Shown in pieces: positions 1-10,960 of a DNA stretch of 64,000 bases. Within the stretch, counting starts at the first letter, position 1. Each line of letters starts with the position of its first letter. Under the pieces are notes generated by a model. That model was not told the DNA's origin and ran no database searches. It saw only the letters and a list, made by a program, of their open reading frames with translations. The stretch comes from Blastomussa wellsi (Eukaryota > Cnidaria > Anthozoa > Scleractinia > Plerogyridae): NCBI GenBank assembly GCA_947652115.1, contig OX393567.1, positions 15,430,178 to 15,494,177 of the forward strand, in the 5' to 3' direction. Made by a program: the position numbers and the translations under genes.

Positions 1-183
1 GCCATAAAACTCAGTGGTCCGAGTATCCCTTTGAAAAGATTTTCTCTTTTCTCGTGGACTCTGGTATTTCTTAATTCTTCCTTGAACCCGATGATTTATT
101 GCTGGAAAATGAGACATATTCGATTCACTATCATGGACATGCTGCGGAAATTGTCATGGCACAAACATCGCGCATCACAGTGA
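1..183 (+). CDS. class A GPCR, C-terminal fragment cut by window edge
   Basis: The frame is open from base 1 to a TGA at 181-183 and codes about 60 residues. It carries the end of TM7 with SSLNPMIYCWK, the NPxxY motif of rhodopsin-class receptors, followed by a basic helix 8 (MRHIRFTIMDMLRK) and a short tail. The other receptors in the window have the same NP(M/I)LYCWK motif, so this belongs to the same or a closely related family. The tail (SWHKHRASQ) differs from the CC-rich tails of the others, so it is a diverged member. The N-terminus lies outside the window, so whether it is intact cannot be judged. Confidence 0.8.
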   Translation, partial: AIKLSGPSIPLKRFSLFSWTLVFLNSSLNPMIYCWKMRHIRFTIMDMLRKLSWHKHRASQ

Positions 184-2226
184 TTTGAGGGTTGGCCATT
201 ATATTATATGTTTTTATGACTCCTCAGTAAATCCTCGCTCTCGGTGATCTCGATGTTGATCATGATACTGTAAACAGCTTCCTCAATTTACAAAACTAAT
301 CGAGAGCTGAGCTTGATCTGGTGTAACATAAGGAGAACAGTGGAGGCTAAAGACGTACAATGGCGTAAGCTAAGGGTCATTATTGCAGTTTTGCTGCCGG
401 CCGGCCGGCCGTTACGTTTTCATTTTTGCAATACTCCAGTCCAGAAAGACGCATTATTGTCGCTCAGTTACAGTCAAAATAAGCTTTACTGTTTAACAAG
501 TTTCTAAATCAATCTTAGTGATGTCTGTGTTATGATAATTTTAAGCTATAATCGGGAAGGAGAACATATTGAGTACACTTGAAACTTTCGTTTCAAAGAA
601 TTGCTTGGCTCAAACTTTTTGGAGAGGCTATTGTGTTTGGCGAAACAACGATACCTTGTGGTTTGATTATGGGACAATCGAATGTCACGTCAGTACACGA
701 GACCTTTCGGAATATTTGTGTTACGTAAGCTGCTACTTTTAATAGATGTTTTCGTGCTTCGTTTGAACAGTTGGACAAATATTTCAGCAGGAATATCATA
801 GGATCACGTTTTTCCAATCGTAAAATTTCCCGCCGATAAACCGATTTTTTTTAATTTAAACATAAGTATATTACAATGCTCACAATTGTAGGCAATGACA
901 GAAAAGTATTATGCACTTAGATAAATGCACAAATCACATGAAAGCCTCAAAGCAACGCTAGAAAGTAAAAAAGATCACACAAAAGATATCATTAAACTGA
1001 GATGAAACGTGGATTGCGGAGAGTGAGTAAAATTGAGATGGATTGTAATGAGTAAACTTGAAAATTTAGGATGAATTTTGTCAAAACGTGCCATAGGTGA
1101 CAAAGCTCTTATGACGCTCCAATTCCGACTGTGCATGCATGATAAAAGATCTGATTCTAATTCTACTTTTGAATTTGTGTTATAATGAAACAAGTACATG
1201 TCGATGCATTTGGTATTTATTGGTTAATTTCAAATCCCATACGAAATCATAAGTGATATAAATTACACCAGGAAAAGGCCTTAGTTAACGATATTTACAA
1301 ATTGAGAAACGGATTCACTGTCCTTAAAAGCTAGTTTTTATGGGATCATTAACGAGGATCTGATTCGAAAACTACACCAAGATCTGAAATGATATAAGAC
1401 ACATATTATATTTCCTTATTGAGACTTGCATTTACTTCAGTTCAACGGAATAATAAATGATCCCAGAAGTGAATGCATGGTCGATAGTAGCTTTAATAAA
1501 CACTGTTTTGGGAAAAGATCATTTTTAACAGAATTACGACTGGGCATGGGCCGGTAATTGGGACATTTGAAACTTTTACTGGGAAACTGCAAAATAAATA
1601 ATGTGTCACATTGCAAAATATTTGCAGAACGTCACACATAATTAAATAAGAAGAGGAGAAATTTCAAGTGCGAAATATATTTTTTGTTGTTATTCTATTG
1701 CTTGACTAGGAGGGAGCGCATAATATTCATCTGTAAGTAAAACAGCCCGGAGAAACTTGCTGCACATTGGAAAAACTTTTAAACGATCGATGAAGGCAAC
1801 TGCCTCGTTCGCCTCTTTCTAGAAAAGATCAGGCAAAGGTATCGATCCAATTGTAATTTTCGAATACTCGAGTTGTATACAGGGGAGAATTAAATATTTG
1901 CCGCACACACACAAATTTGGCGTTACTGGCCTGTCAGAATTACGTCATTTACAGAAAATATCCACATTACATATGTACTGTGGATCACGTAAGCGTCAGG
2001 TATTTCCCAGGCCTCTTACATACTACACGTGCCGCGCATTTTATCCTGTCGTTCGAAGCTACAATGCGCGCGCGTCTTAAGCGTTGAGAAACAGTTACTG
2101 CATTGTAAGAAATTGAAAGTATGAAAACATACTTTTCCCAGGAGAGCAGTATCAAACAGCCTGAGTTATACATTTTGTATGATTAAAAGGCGCGTCTCAA
2201 CAAGTGTCTCAACTACTTTTGATCGA
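184..2226. other. non-coding stretch, nothing recognised
   Basis: AT-rich sequence with only short open frames that lack motifs. No gene, RNA gene or complete repeat was recognised. A GC-rich patch (ccggccggccgg) lies near 398-410. Confidence 0.5.
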
Positions 2227-2235
2227 TATAATTAT

Positions 2236-3510
2236 TAGCCTCCTACGCAGGCGTTATTAGGGGATTGCGTTACCACTCGTCCCCACTAACGCCTGCTTAA
2301 CCGCGAGCGACATTCCTTTCCCATTGTCTCTCGCAAGACAAACTAACCAATCAGCATTGTCTGTAGGCATTCAAAACGATCGTTATAAAATTTCCCGCGA
2401 ATCCGTTCTTCGCCGGCGCTGTTGGATACAATAATCTGGTGTATTTCGATGGTTGAAACACCAAAATATTATTTATTGTGAATACAAGAGGTAAGCGTGC
2501 GAGTCTGATTCTGTCATAAGTTGGAAGGGTTAATATTTTGGGAAAAATGATCTCTCTCCCATGAACACAACAGTGGATCAGAAATATTTATTTCAGCGCT
2601 ATAAAATGCTACAAAAGACTTTGCCAACTCGAAAACGCAAAGCGGAATTAATTTAGAAATCACCAAAGAGGTCCACATCCGTGGTATTTACGAGCGAACA
2701 AATCGAAGGGAAAAATTGGAAAGAGCCAGTCAAGGCGAATACAACTTCACCGCGCTGAATCATGCATTCGACAAACTTGCCACAGAACGATTTAAAACGT
2801 CCAGTGCTGCTGGGTTAAAAGGCTGGCTTGAAAATATGCTCAACTTCTTCTTTCGAAAGTTCATTGGCCCTTTGATTTGAGGCCTCATTTTGCTTAAAAT
2901 TGGGTTTGAACAACCGACGATTATGAACGGCGCACACACTTGAAATAATATTTTTCCGAACACCAAAATCGCTACGCAGTCGTTTAGAGTCTGAAACGTG
3001 GAAACTTTGACCCATAGGCTAGCTTATCATTTGGCTGAACTTCAGTAATTCGTTGCTGGATTGTACGTCTTTTTTTGCAGAGCTGTGAGGAAAAATATGA
3101 AAACTGAAAATCAATGAGACTGTCGAACACACTGAAGGCACAGTTTGATAACAAACGACTTACCGTAGCCAGTTGATAAATTAAGGAGTGTATCTCTCTT
3201 CCCTTCAGTAAATAAGTTTCCCTTCGCAAATTCAGAACTTGCTTTCATCTAAAATGAATTTACCAGAGAAATCTCTGACTTGGAGCAAAATCAATCGTCC
3301 CTGGCATCGCGGCAGGAGAAGCGTCGTGGGGATTTTAATTGGTAAAATCTGATTGGCTAAGCGGCGGTCAAGGTGAAGGTCGGCTTTCCTTATTTTAGTA
3401 GGTAAAATCTGATTGGCGAAGCGGCGGAAAGGAATGTTGGCCTCGGTTAAGCAGACGTTAGTGGGGACAAGTGTAACGCAATCCCCTAATAACGGCTGCG
3501 TAGGAGACTA
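2236..3510. mobile_element. DNA transposon with about 66 bp inverted repeats, non-autonomous
   Basis: The left end (2236-2301, starting TAGCCTCCTACGCAGGCG) and the right end (3445-3510) are inverted copies, about 90% identical. The same sequence TATAATTAT flanks both sides (2227-2235 and 3511-3519) and can be extended to 11 bp, so it looks like a 9-11 bp target-site duplication. That length fits Mutator-like elements, but no transposase is visible. The interior holds only short minus-strand frames around 2760-3229 without known motifs. A segment of about 65 bp containing ggtaaaatctgattgg is repeated in tandem at 3341-3430. Call: a non-autonomous or decayed element; the superfamily is uncertain. 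Confidence 0.75.
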
Positions 3511-3696
3511 TATAATTATTAAATTTAGTTTGTTTATATGAACGAACTGAAATACATAAATTTGTTGGTTCGCCCACTTTTTATCAGTGATAAACTTGCT
3601 TTTTCTTAATTCCTTTACACCGGAAAGTGGGCAAACCAACAAATTTATGTATTTTAGTTCGTTCATATAAACAAACTAAATTTAATAATTATATAG
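3508..3696. repeat. long palindrome (73 bp arms, 43 bp spacer)
   Basis: 3508-3580 and 3624-3696 are inverted copies with few mismatches, starting ctatataattatt. The copy of the flanking duplication on the right of the 2236-3510 element lies inside the left arm, so the two insertions are nested or touching. It looks like a foldback MITE. Confidence 0.75.
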
Positions 3697-3723
3697 GTTT
3701 CAATGACTGACATCCTTGGTTAA

Positions 3724-5027
3724 GGTGGCTGAACACAGTTTGTAAAATTTGAGTACCGTCCTGTACTTTTCATGCTCTCACAGTTAAGCCCATATTTGGC
3801 ATGCGTCTTATACAATACCACTAAAGTCTATTTGTGAAGTTATTTTTTTTTTCAAGTGGACCGTTTCCATGGCAACGGAAGAGATCAAATGCGAGCTAAA
3901 AAGGCGTTTACCATTTACAAAAAATTCCCGGAAATTCCCGTTGGGAAGTTCCATTCGGGAAGAGCGTGTTCCATTTGAACGCACGTCTCATTCGTTCGCA
4001 GGCCCTTCTCTTGCCCCTCTTGCTCCCGCGAAAATTGAAAATGGCGTCTCAAATGTTGATAATGAGCCGTATGATGATGTTGCACGAGAGTTAAGAATTT
4101 TCAATAGATGAAGAAAGTCTGGTAAGTTCAGAAGATGATGGTGAAATATATATTCTCTCAGCTGCTGTCACTTTCATGAAACCCGACCTTAACAGAAACC
4201 ATGGTTATGCCGACATATTCGATCGCTGAAGTTTTAAAGTCATTTCAGAATGACAAGAGTCACCATGGAAGCTCTATGCAGAGAAGTACAAGCTACTGGA
4301 AGCGTCCCACCATGACAGCCGTTTGGCCGAACTCCAATTCCCCTTCGCAAACAAGTGCTGGAATTCGTTGGGTTTATTGCGAACTCGGAAGTGATCCGCT
4401 TAGTGTCAGACCGGTTTGACATAACTCTGAGTAGTTTGAAAAGGATAATCCACCGCTTATGTGTAGATTTGAGACAGCAGTACATCAGTAGCACTCGTAC
4501 AAACTCTGGACAGAACATGACATGAAAACACCATTTTGGTTGAAGCCAGAAGCAGCAAGAAAACGATAGGGGCCTGGCTGCGAAAACGACCGTGAAAGGA
4601 TTGAAACTGGTGAGAAAGACGAGAAATCAGTAAATGGAACACACATTTCCATTGGAAAATTTCTACCGGGAAAACGGGACTTCCTTTCTCGAAAGTCCAT
4701 TATTTTCGGAAATTTTCCAGTGGAACGAACCAAAAAGTTATGTTCCATTTGCAAACCAAACGGAATTTACGGGAATTTTTTGTAAGTGGTAAACGCCCAA
4801 AATATCTAGTTTTTTTTCCGGAAAATCCACTGTACTCGTCGCATGCGCCGACCGTAATTAACCCTTCTTGGCAATAAACAAAACTGTGAACCACATTTTA
4901 CGAGCTGTTGAGACGTTTTTGAGATATATTTGCTGCCGACTTGCTCACCATGTTTGCTTTTATGATTAAAAGCAACGCCGTGTTGGGTAATACCGCTAAC
5001 CACACAGAAAAACTGTGTTCAGCCACC
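3724..5027. mobile_element. TTAA-flanked inverted-repeat DNA transposon, decayed
   Basis: The ends GGTGGCTGAACACAGTTT (3724) and its inverse (to 5027) are flanked by TTAA on both sides (3720-3723 and 5028-5031). This can be read as a TTAA duplication (piggyBac or Kolobok type) or as a 3 bp TWA duplication of PIF/Harbinger type, because the sequence is palindromic. The interior carries a broken Harbinger-like transposase piece (4192-4490), which favours the second reading. A second inverted pair, GGCGTTTACC near 3903 and its inverse near 4787-4796, suggests nested or sub-terminal repeats. Confidence 0.7.
4192..4490 (+). pseudogene. PIF/Harbinger transposase N-terminal fragment, frameshifted
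   Basis: Translation of 4349-4460 gives RKQVLEFVGFIANSEVIR followed by LVSDRFDITLSSLKRIIHR. This is the helix-turn-helix region that precedes the DDE domain in PIF/Harbinger transposases and HARBI1-like proteins. The part before it (about 4257-4350, with SPWKLYAEKYKLLEAS) is in another frame; one base appears lost near 4345. Further upstream NHGYADIFDR ends in a stop. No DDE catalytic region follows, so this is a dead fragment inside the TTAA-flanked element. Confidence 0.65.
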
Positions 5028-5031
5028 TTAA

Positions 5032-6344
5032 TTAGACAGTGTTCTTATTACATTTTTTAAGTTATTATTATTGCCTTTACAGCAGAGAAAATCTAGGCAG
5101 TCTATACCGCAACGAAAGGCAAACTGTCCCTTAGCACCTTTGTAGAAACGGAATATACGATAACTTGTCATCAGATTGAAAAAAAATTGCTAACGAAAAA
5201 TGCAACTTTACAGTAAAAGTAACACTTCATACTTCATACTAATTACCATCTTTAAGTTAAAAAAAATAAAAAATGATATGATATGTGAAATGATAAAATA
5301 GCGTGCGTGACTAGCATATAAATATTTGAGGGAAGATTGGCCCATCATATCTCTTTTGCGAGCACGGTGACCTACCTTTTTATGGTATTGTTCGAAACAG
5401 TGCTTGGAAGGGAACATTCAGGGAAAGTTTCAAAAAACATTGGTGGATAACTTCTATTTCTGAGGAATCACATTAATAATAAATCTGGTAAAGTGTGAAA
5501 CGTTTAGTTTCGATTTCTTTATCTTTTTCATTTTAATATATAGATTTAGCAAAGCCTAAAAGCGGAGCTGTAATTTTTTTTTGCTGGTTCTTTTAAAATA
5601 GCTTGTGAAAATATTCTTACAAAAATGTTGTCATTGAAGTTACAGCTTTGTTTATGCAACTACTTAATAGGAGAGATTCCATAGGCGAAAAGTCTACTCC
5701 AGTATTTTGCCGAGGATGATCATGAAAACAATTGATATCCAACGTTTTTCTTTCTAAGGAGGACACAGCCAGTAATTTTGACCAATTTCAGTAAAAAATG
5801 CATAAATTGTCCCAGCTGGTGGTATAGATCATGGTAAATCGGACTTGAGTCCGCGATCCAATCATACATCAGTGCCTGGTGAGCGGTCAACTTTAATAAA
5901 ACACGTGATTCGATGATTTCTAATACCTTAGTATTGACAGCTGTCGGTTGACCATAACATGGCAACGATGTCAGCTTATTGTAACTTTTTTCCAGGTGCG
6001 AGCTCTATCTTTGGACTATGGCCGCCACATTGACATTGTGACGACGTCGTTCGTAAGGACGGACGTACGCGCCCGCGATTTTTGCCGATGGTGATTTTGA
6101 CCATGAAAAATAAAAGGCATGGTTCTCCTGTTTGTACTTTGTATGCGTGTTTGGTTCTCCCATTTTTTTGGGTATGGGGCTCCGCTGGAGCTCCGCTATT
6201 ATATTTTTCTTTTTCTTATTTAGCATTTTTTCGAAAGTATTATCATAAAATCATCGTGAACTAGCAACAAATGTACAGCTCCGCCTTTAAGCTTGCCTAA
6301 ATCTATATATAATAATCCTTTACACTCAGTCCTCCTTCAAAGCT
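5032..6344. other. non-coding stretch downstream of GPCR
   Basis: No gene recognised. Short GC-rich motifs such as ggctccgctggagctccgct (6178-6197) recur in part at 41719-41760 and 60528-60545, suggesting small dispersed repeats. The last 40 bp resemble the sequence just 3' of the 28074 pseudogene and belong to the duplicated GPCR unit. Confidence 0.4.
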
Positions 6345-7262
6345 CTAAGTTGACGAACAACACAATACCTGTTTAATAGTTTCCATAACTAGTCGCCTTA
6401 CTTCTCTAATCTTCCAACAATATAACATCGGGTTCAGTGTTGAGTTAAAAAGTTGAAGCGTTGATGAAAATAACCAAGCGACAGTCAGATAAAAGTTCAG
6501 TCGACTGCCGATTACGAGTAAAATCATAACTATTCCTGTGGGTAGGTAACAGGCGAGTACTGAAAACTGTACCCACAATGCACTGGACACTGTCTTTCTG
6601 TATCGCGCTATGTTCAATGGCTCATGTCCGTTTGGTTGTCCTTGTTGAACGTGCTCTTGTATTTGAGATTGATGATGAAGGAGCTTTCGATAGATTTGAA
6701 TGTAAGAGCACGTTGAAACAATTATACATAACAAAATACCAATAGCGGCAAAAAGTAAGTCTACCGTAATATTCCAGAACATCGCGGTGGCAAAGACGAT
6801 GTTTAGTGTCCAAAAACAGATCACAAACGTGAAGACTCGCTTAAAAGTAACTACTTGTCTGTATCCCATGCCAAGTAACAGGGCGAGAAGTCTGTCCACG
6901 CTAATCGCAGTTAGTGTGAACAAGGATACCAAACTCAACACTTGACCTAAAAAGACAGTAATACCATGTATGGGGTAACACAGTTTCAACCCGTCTTTTT
7001 GAACTGTCATTAACTGTAAGACAAAAAGCGGTTCCGCAAAAATCCCAACAAACAAATCTGTAAGCACCAGTGAACGTAGCAAAATTTTGGAAGGCCGATG
7101 AAGGGACGACTCCTTGTTAAGAGCAACTAAGATTACAGCATTACCTATCGTTGATGTCAAGCCGAGGAAAATATGAAAAACTACAAGAAAAGTCAGTAAA
7201 TGACTTCCCATTAGCAGAACCAGTAAAATGCAAATATGTCCATGTACATCTCCACCTTCCAT
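6345..7262 (-). CDS. intronless rhodopsin-class (class A) GPCR, intact
   Basis: A 305-residue seven-helix receptor. The start at 7262 (MEGGDVHGH) was chosen because the paralogues begin at the same place; an open extension upstream to 7367 adds a basic, non-conserved stretch. TM1 about 22-48 with GNAVILVAL; TM2 about 60-82 with the sodium-site Asp D69 (LVLTDLFVG); TM3 about 98-120 ending in DRL (123-125) in place of DRY; TM4 about 143-165 with W151; a very short second outer loop without Cys; TM5 about 170-192 without the usual Pro; loop 3 contains QGQPNGHEPLNIARYRK; TM6 with CYLP in place of CWxP (238-241); TM7 with NPMLY (277-281); tail ends CCSST. The short loop 2 and missing TM5 Pro resemble the melanocortin/adenosine (MECA) group. 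The ligand is unknown. The G-protein role follows from the family. Confidence 0.9.
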   Translation of the reverse strand: MEGGDVHGHICILLVLLMGSHLLTFLVVFHIFLGLTSTIGNAVILVALNKESSLHRPSKILLRSLVLTDLFVGIFAEPLFVLQLMTVQKDGLKLCYPIHGITVFLGQVLSLVSLFTLTAISVDRLLALLLGMGYRQVVTFKRVFTFVICFWTLNIVFATAMFWNITVDLLFAAIGILLCIIVSTCSYIQIYRKLLHHQSQIQEHVQQGQPNGHEPLNIARYRKTVSSALWVQFSVLACYLPTGIVMILLVIGSRLNFYLTVAWLFSSTLQLFNSTLNPMLYCWKIREVRRLVMETIKQVLCCSST

Positions 7263-8070
7263 GTTCTCTATGGAGTTATTCTGCACCATTTGAGTTTTAA
7301 GTAGAGTACGAAATCGGGCGAAGCTCAGCAAGGAGGAGCAGCCACGACAACGGAAGGAAGACGACAAAGGAAGCTGCTGCTGCTATGAAATTGCCGTCTT
7401 ATTACATTTGTGCGCTTGTTGTCAGCACAGTAAGACTGATAAATCCAGTTATGAAAAACAGCTTATAGTACCCTGTGCGTGTGAGATTATTTATTCACCG
7501 TGCCAGAAGTAATAAACATTGGGATTCAACTATCCTACTGTCACTTTTTAATCGGCTTTTAATATCTCGCACTTTATATCTTTCCACGGCTTTTATTTCC
7601 TGCCACCAACAGCAACGCAAATGACCTTTATTATTTTGCGAATGAAATGAGTTTTTAGTATTTCTTGTTTTGTTCAGTTGTCAGGTCGGAGGCTTCTGTT
7701 TAATGGTATTAAAGTTAATTTAAAACTACTCCCTCCGGCGAAATAACGGAATCGAACGCAACGATCTCGTAATTGAAACTAGAACCTGCTGTTTTAATTT
7801 ATTCTGATTGTCCTTCTTTTGGAGAGAGCTTATAGCAAAGCCTGATTGAACGATTGGTTTTGTTATGAAATTTCTATACTGGATTTAAATTCATCGTTTG
7901 GAAGAGTCCGGCTACATTATCAGTTATATGATTCATAGAAATCGCGATTATTTAATTAGTACTTCGTGTTTCGTGAAAAGATCCTTACATGAGATTGATT
8001 CTATAGTAAATACAATAAAAGCGAACACTACTTCATTAAATTTGTTTTCAATCGCTTCAGTGACGAATGT
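7263..8070 (-). promoter_or_regulatory. conserved 5' flank shared by three GPCR copies
   Basis: The sequence upstream of the 6345-7262 receptor recurs upstream of the two GPCR pseudogenes at 28-31 kb. Bases 7370-7540 match 29110-29270 and, inverted, 29870-30030. Bases 7560-8066 match 29288-29860 inverted, by eye about 80-85%. It has no reading frame of note, so it probably carries the promoter and 5' UTR and was copied with the genes. The regulatory role is inference. Confidence 0.45.
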
Positions 8071-8399
8071 GCCTTTTTGAAATAAATCAGCAAGGTATTT
8101 TATATCATTATTTTTTACAGCTCAGCGGTAACTTCAGTTGAATTACCGGCTGTATTTGGATGTGTACTGTTTATTGTGTTAGTTTTAATAATTCTTGTTC
8201 GTGTGTTTTTGAGGTTACTTTCATAGGAAACAATTGTGACAGTCACTCACCTGCAAACATTTATATGGAAAAAGGCCTCTAGAGTCCAGACCCCTCTACT
8301 CCCTTGGCCCTAGGACGTTTGCCTTCTCCTTTCATACCTACAATCCCCTGAGACCATTATGCAAAACAGAAGAACTATGATGATAAAATGTCAGTTTTC

Positions 8400-8825
8400 A
8401 ATACGTTCCAGAATGTTGTCATGGCACTGACGATATTCTGAGTCCAAAAGCATATCACAATCACTATAAACACTCGTTTAAAAGAAACCACTGCCCCCCC
8501 CCCCCCCCCCCCACTCCTCCCCCTCCCCGTGTCTATGTCTAATGTCCAGTGACGGTGTCGACAAGGATACCAAACTCAGCACTTGCCCGATAAAAATATA
8601 GTGATAGCCTGATGGGGAAACAAAGTTTTATGCTTTCGTCAGTTGCATTGTCATTAGCTGTGTGACCAAAAAGGCGCTTAAAAATGCCAACAAAGAAACC
8701 AATGAGCGCCAGGTAAAAGACCTGGGAAGGCGGATGAAGAGAGCACTCCTTGGAAAGGGATGCTAGGATCACAGTATTACAAGAAACATATTATTCGAAG
8801 TGAAATTGTCCTCTCCATCTTCCAT
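8400..8825 (-). pseudogene. class A GPCR pseudogene with C-tract and deletion
   Basis: Minus-strand remains of the same receptor family. 8539-8772 still reads MILASLSKECSLHPPS, as in TM1/TM2 of the intact copies. 8405-8480 matches the TM4 region. Lesions: a run of 19 C at 8494-8512 replaces the TM3/loop 2 segment, the DRL motif is gone, TM1 is mostly deleted between the start codon (8823-8825) and 8775, and TM5-TM7 are absent. It sits about 1.1 kb upstream of the intact receptor in the same orientation, which suggests an old tandem copy. Confidence 0.8.
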
Positions 8826-8830
8826 GTTCT

Positions 8831-10957
8831 CTACAGAGCTAAACATTCATTTTGTGGATGATCTGCAAATTAACATTCCTTGTGAAATATAATGAGGAAT
8901 CAGGGGGTGGGTGGGAGGATTGGATGGCTGGCCACCCCCTTTAGAACAGCCCACCAAATAAATTTAACACGTATGAAGCCAACCATCCTCACAATTTACA
9001 AAAAGAGAACAAACAATTGAATTTAAGCCCGTAATCGGAAATTATAGTTATATTTTTCCGCCATTTTGACTTCTTCTTTGCATAATGTTCAATCTTTTGG
9101 TCGACTAGGTTAGCCAGGTATTTCTATTAGCTTACATTTCTTCTATTTTTGTGGCGTTTCAAGAGATTGCATTGTTGCGGTATTCAATTGGTCCTTCCTA
9201 AATCGCCATGTTTTGGAACAAACGCAGGACAACTTAAAAACTGTAAATTAACGCATAGTATGGTGACCGATTGGTATCAGCCAGCCCCTGATTCCTGGAC
9301 GACCCCTCAGCAGAGATAGGTGTTTGTGTGATGCTTCTTACAGTTTTTTCCTTGCGAAGTTGAGCAATACGGGAAGCTTTACACAGTCACATTCCCTTTA
9401 AAGAACAACTTACAAAAGTTTGAAGTAGTTCCCTGATAATTTTTGCGTTATATACATTTGGTAAATTGTAACGTGAAGCAGTTCAGCAGCATCGGCTGTT
9501 TGCTTAATTATATTTCTATGCATGTCAGATTTTAAAACTTGAAAGACTTGCCTTCAACAAATGGATCGATCAAACAATCCCATGTTTGACATATTGTTGT
9601 ACAATTCCATCATTTTCTTCAATGGAGGCCAAAAATGTACCAGCAATGGCAAGCAGTATATATACCCTTCTGACAGATATAGTGGGCTTTCTTATAAATA
9701 AGTATAACTTAGGGAACTCGCCTTTCCCTAATCACATGAAGTTAGTTTGTGGTGATTACCGATTAACAACGGAGATGAACCGGCATGGTTAACAACAACA
9801 TCTTTAATCACACTTGCAGACAGGACTCCATTTTACACGACCATGGTTCTGTAGTGAACCTAATGATTGGTATAAACGTCACGAAATATCTCTTACACTG
9901 CATGAAAACACTACACAGTTTATTACTCTTCTTTACCGTGTTTTTATTTTATACATGATACCATAAGACGTAAGTGAGACGGAACTGCATGCGGCTGTAT
10001 TAACCAATGATAAAATGGGTTCTTTGCATTTCTTAGTTTGTTTTCAGCGTTCATTGAGGTTTTAGTTCTATTGAGTTGTCAGCATGATTCCAAACAGATT
10101 TTAAGTATAAAATAATTGAAAAGGAATTGTAGATCAACAGAGACTTTATTTCCTTGTTATTAAAAGGCTTTTCGCGACAGGTGTTACTTTTCTGAAATAA
10201 AACAATTTAACGCCTTTTCTTTTGTTTAAACGGTGCTGTATATATCAGCAAATGGAATATTTCGTGTTTTTCGAACGAAAGCACGGTTTTCTATGTTTTT
10301 TCTTTTGTTCGAATGGAGCGAAATTAATAGAACACCCTCGCTTTTTATGAAATATAGTTAGCTATAGGGCCTGGAAATTTTCTGACACGAATTCAGAAAC
10401 TGACAAAAATTAATATAATAAAAGTCAACTACTTTTAGCAACTGAAACGAAAACACTTTGTTTTCTTCCGATGGCAATAATTTCTTCGGAACAAAAAGAC
10501 CTTCTCCAGCCACCTGAAAGCTCATTAAAAGAAGTTGGGTAATATAACAATGAACGCCTAGTGCTCAACCGCTATATATTAAATTTGGCATGATGAGTAA
10601 ATAAGCTCACACGCACGCTCTGTTATTTTCTAAATCGTCCTATGATGATAATCGCTGTAGCTTTAGCTATTTTGAGACTCAAAGCTGCCTACCGATTGGG
10701 AAGATTGGTTAGCCGCAGTATAATAATCTTAAACTGGAAATGAAAGTTTTACTCAACGCTTCAAAAACACTATCTAGGGTTGTCTACATGAAATGTACAT
10801 ATTGAGTAATGCTGCTTTCAAGAAACAGAAAAGAAAAGTTAAAGCAGGGAAGGCGAAGCAGGGGGGACTAGAGAAGACTTCCCCCCCCCTCCACCCCACC
10901 AGTACGTTCCAAGCAAAAAATAAAACTAAATGAAAAAGAAGTGTATCAAGTAACATG
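8831..10957. other. non-coding stretch
   Basis: No gene recognised. A short inverted pair around aggaatcagggg (8894) and its inverse near 9284-9297 may mark an old 400 bp element, but this is weak. C-rich and G-rich tracts begin at 10880. Confidence 0.4.
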
Positions 10958-10960
10958 TAA

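Noticed and set aside
3869..4111. 80-residue plus-strand frame in the TTAA element
   Set aside because: Its sequence is largely the nested inverted repeat (ttcccggaaattcccg type), and the inverse lies at 4630-4797, so it is repeat, not a gene.
7263..7367. N-terminal extension of the 6345 receptor
   Set aside because: The upstream 35 residues are basic and not shared by paralogues; the start at 7262 matches the family.
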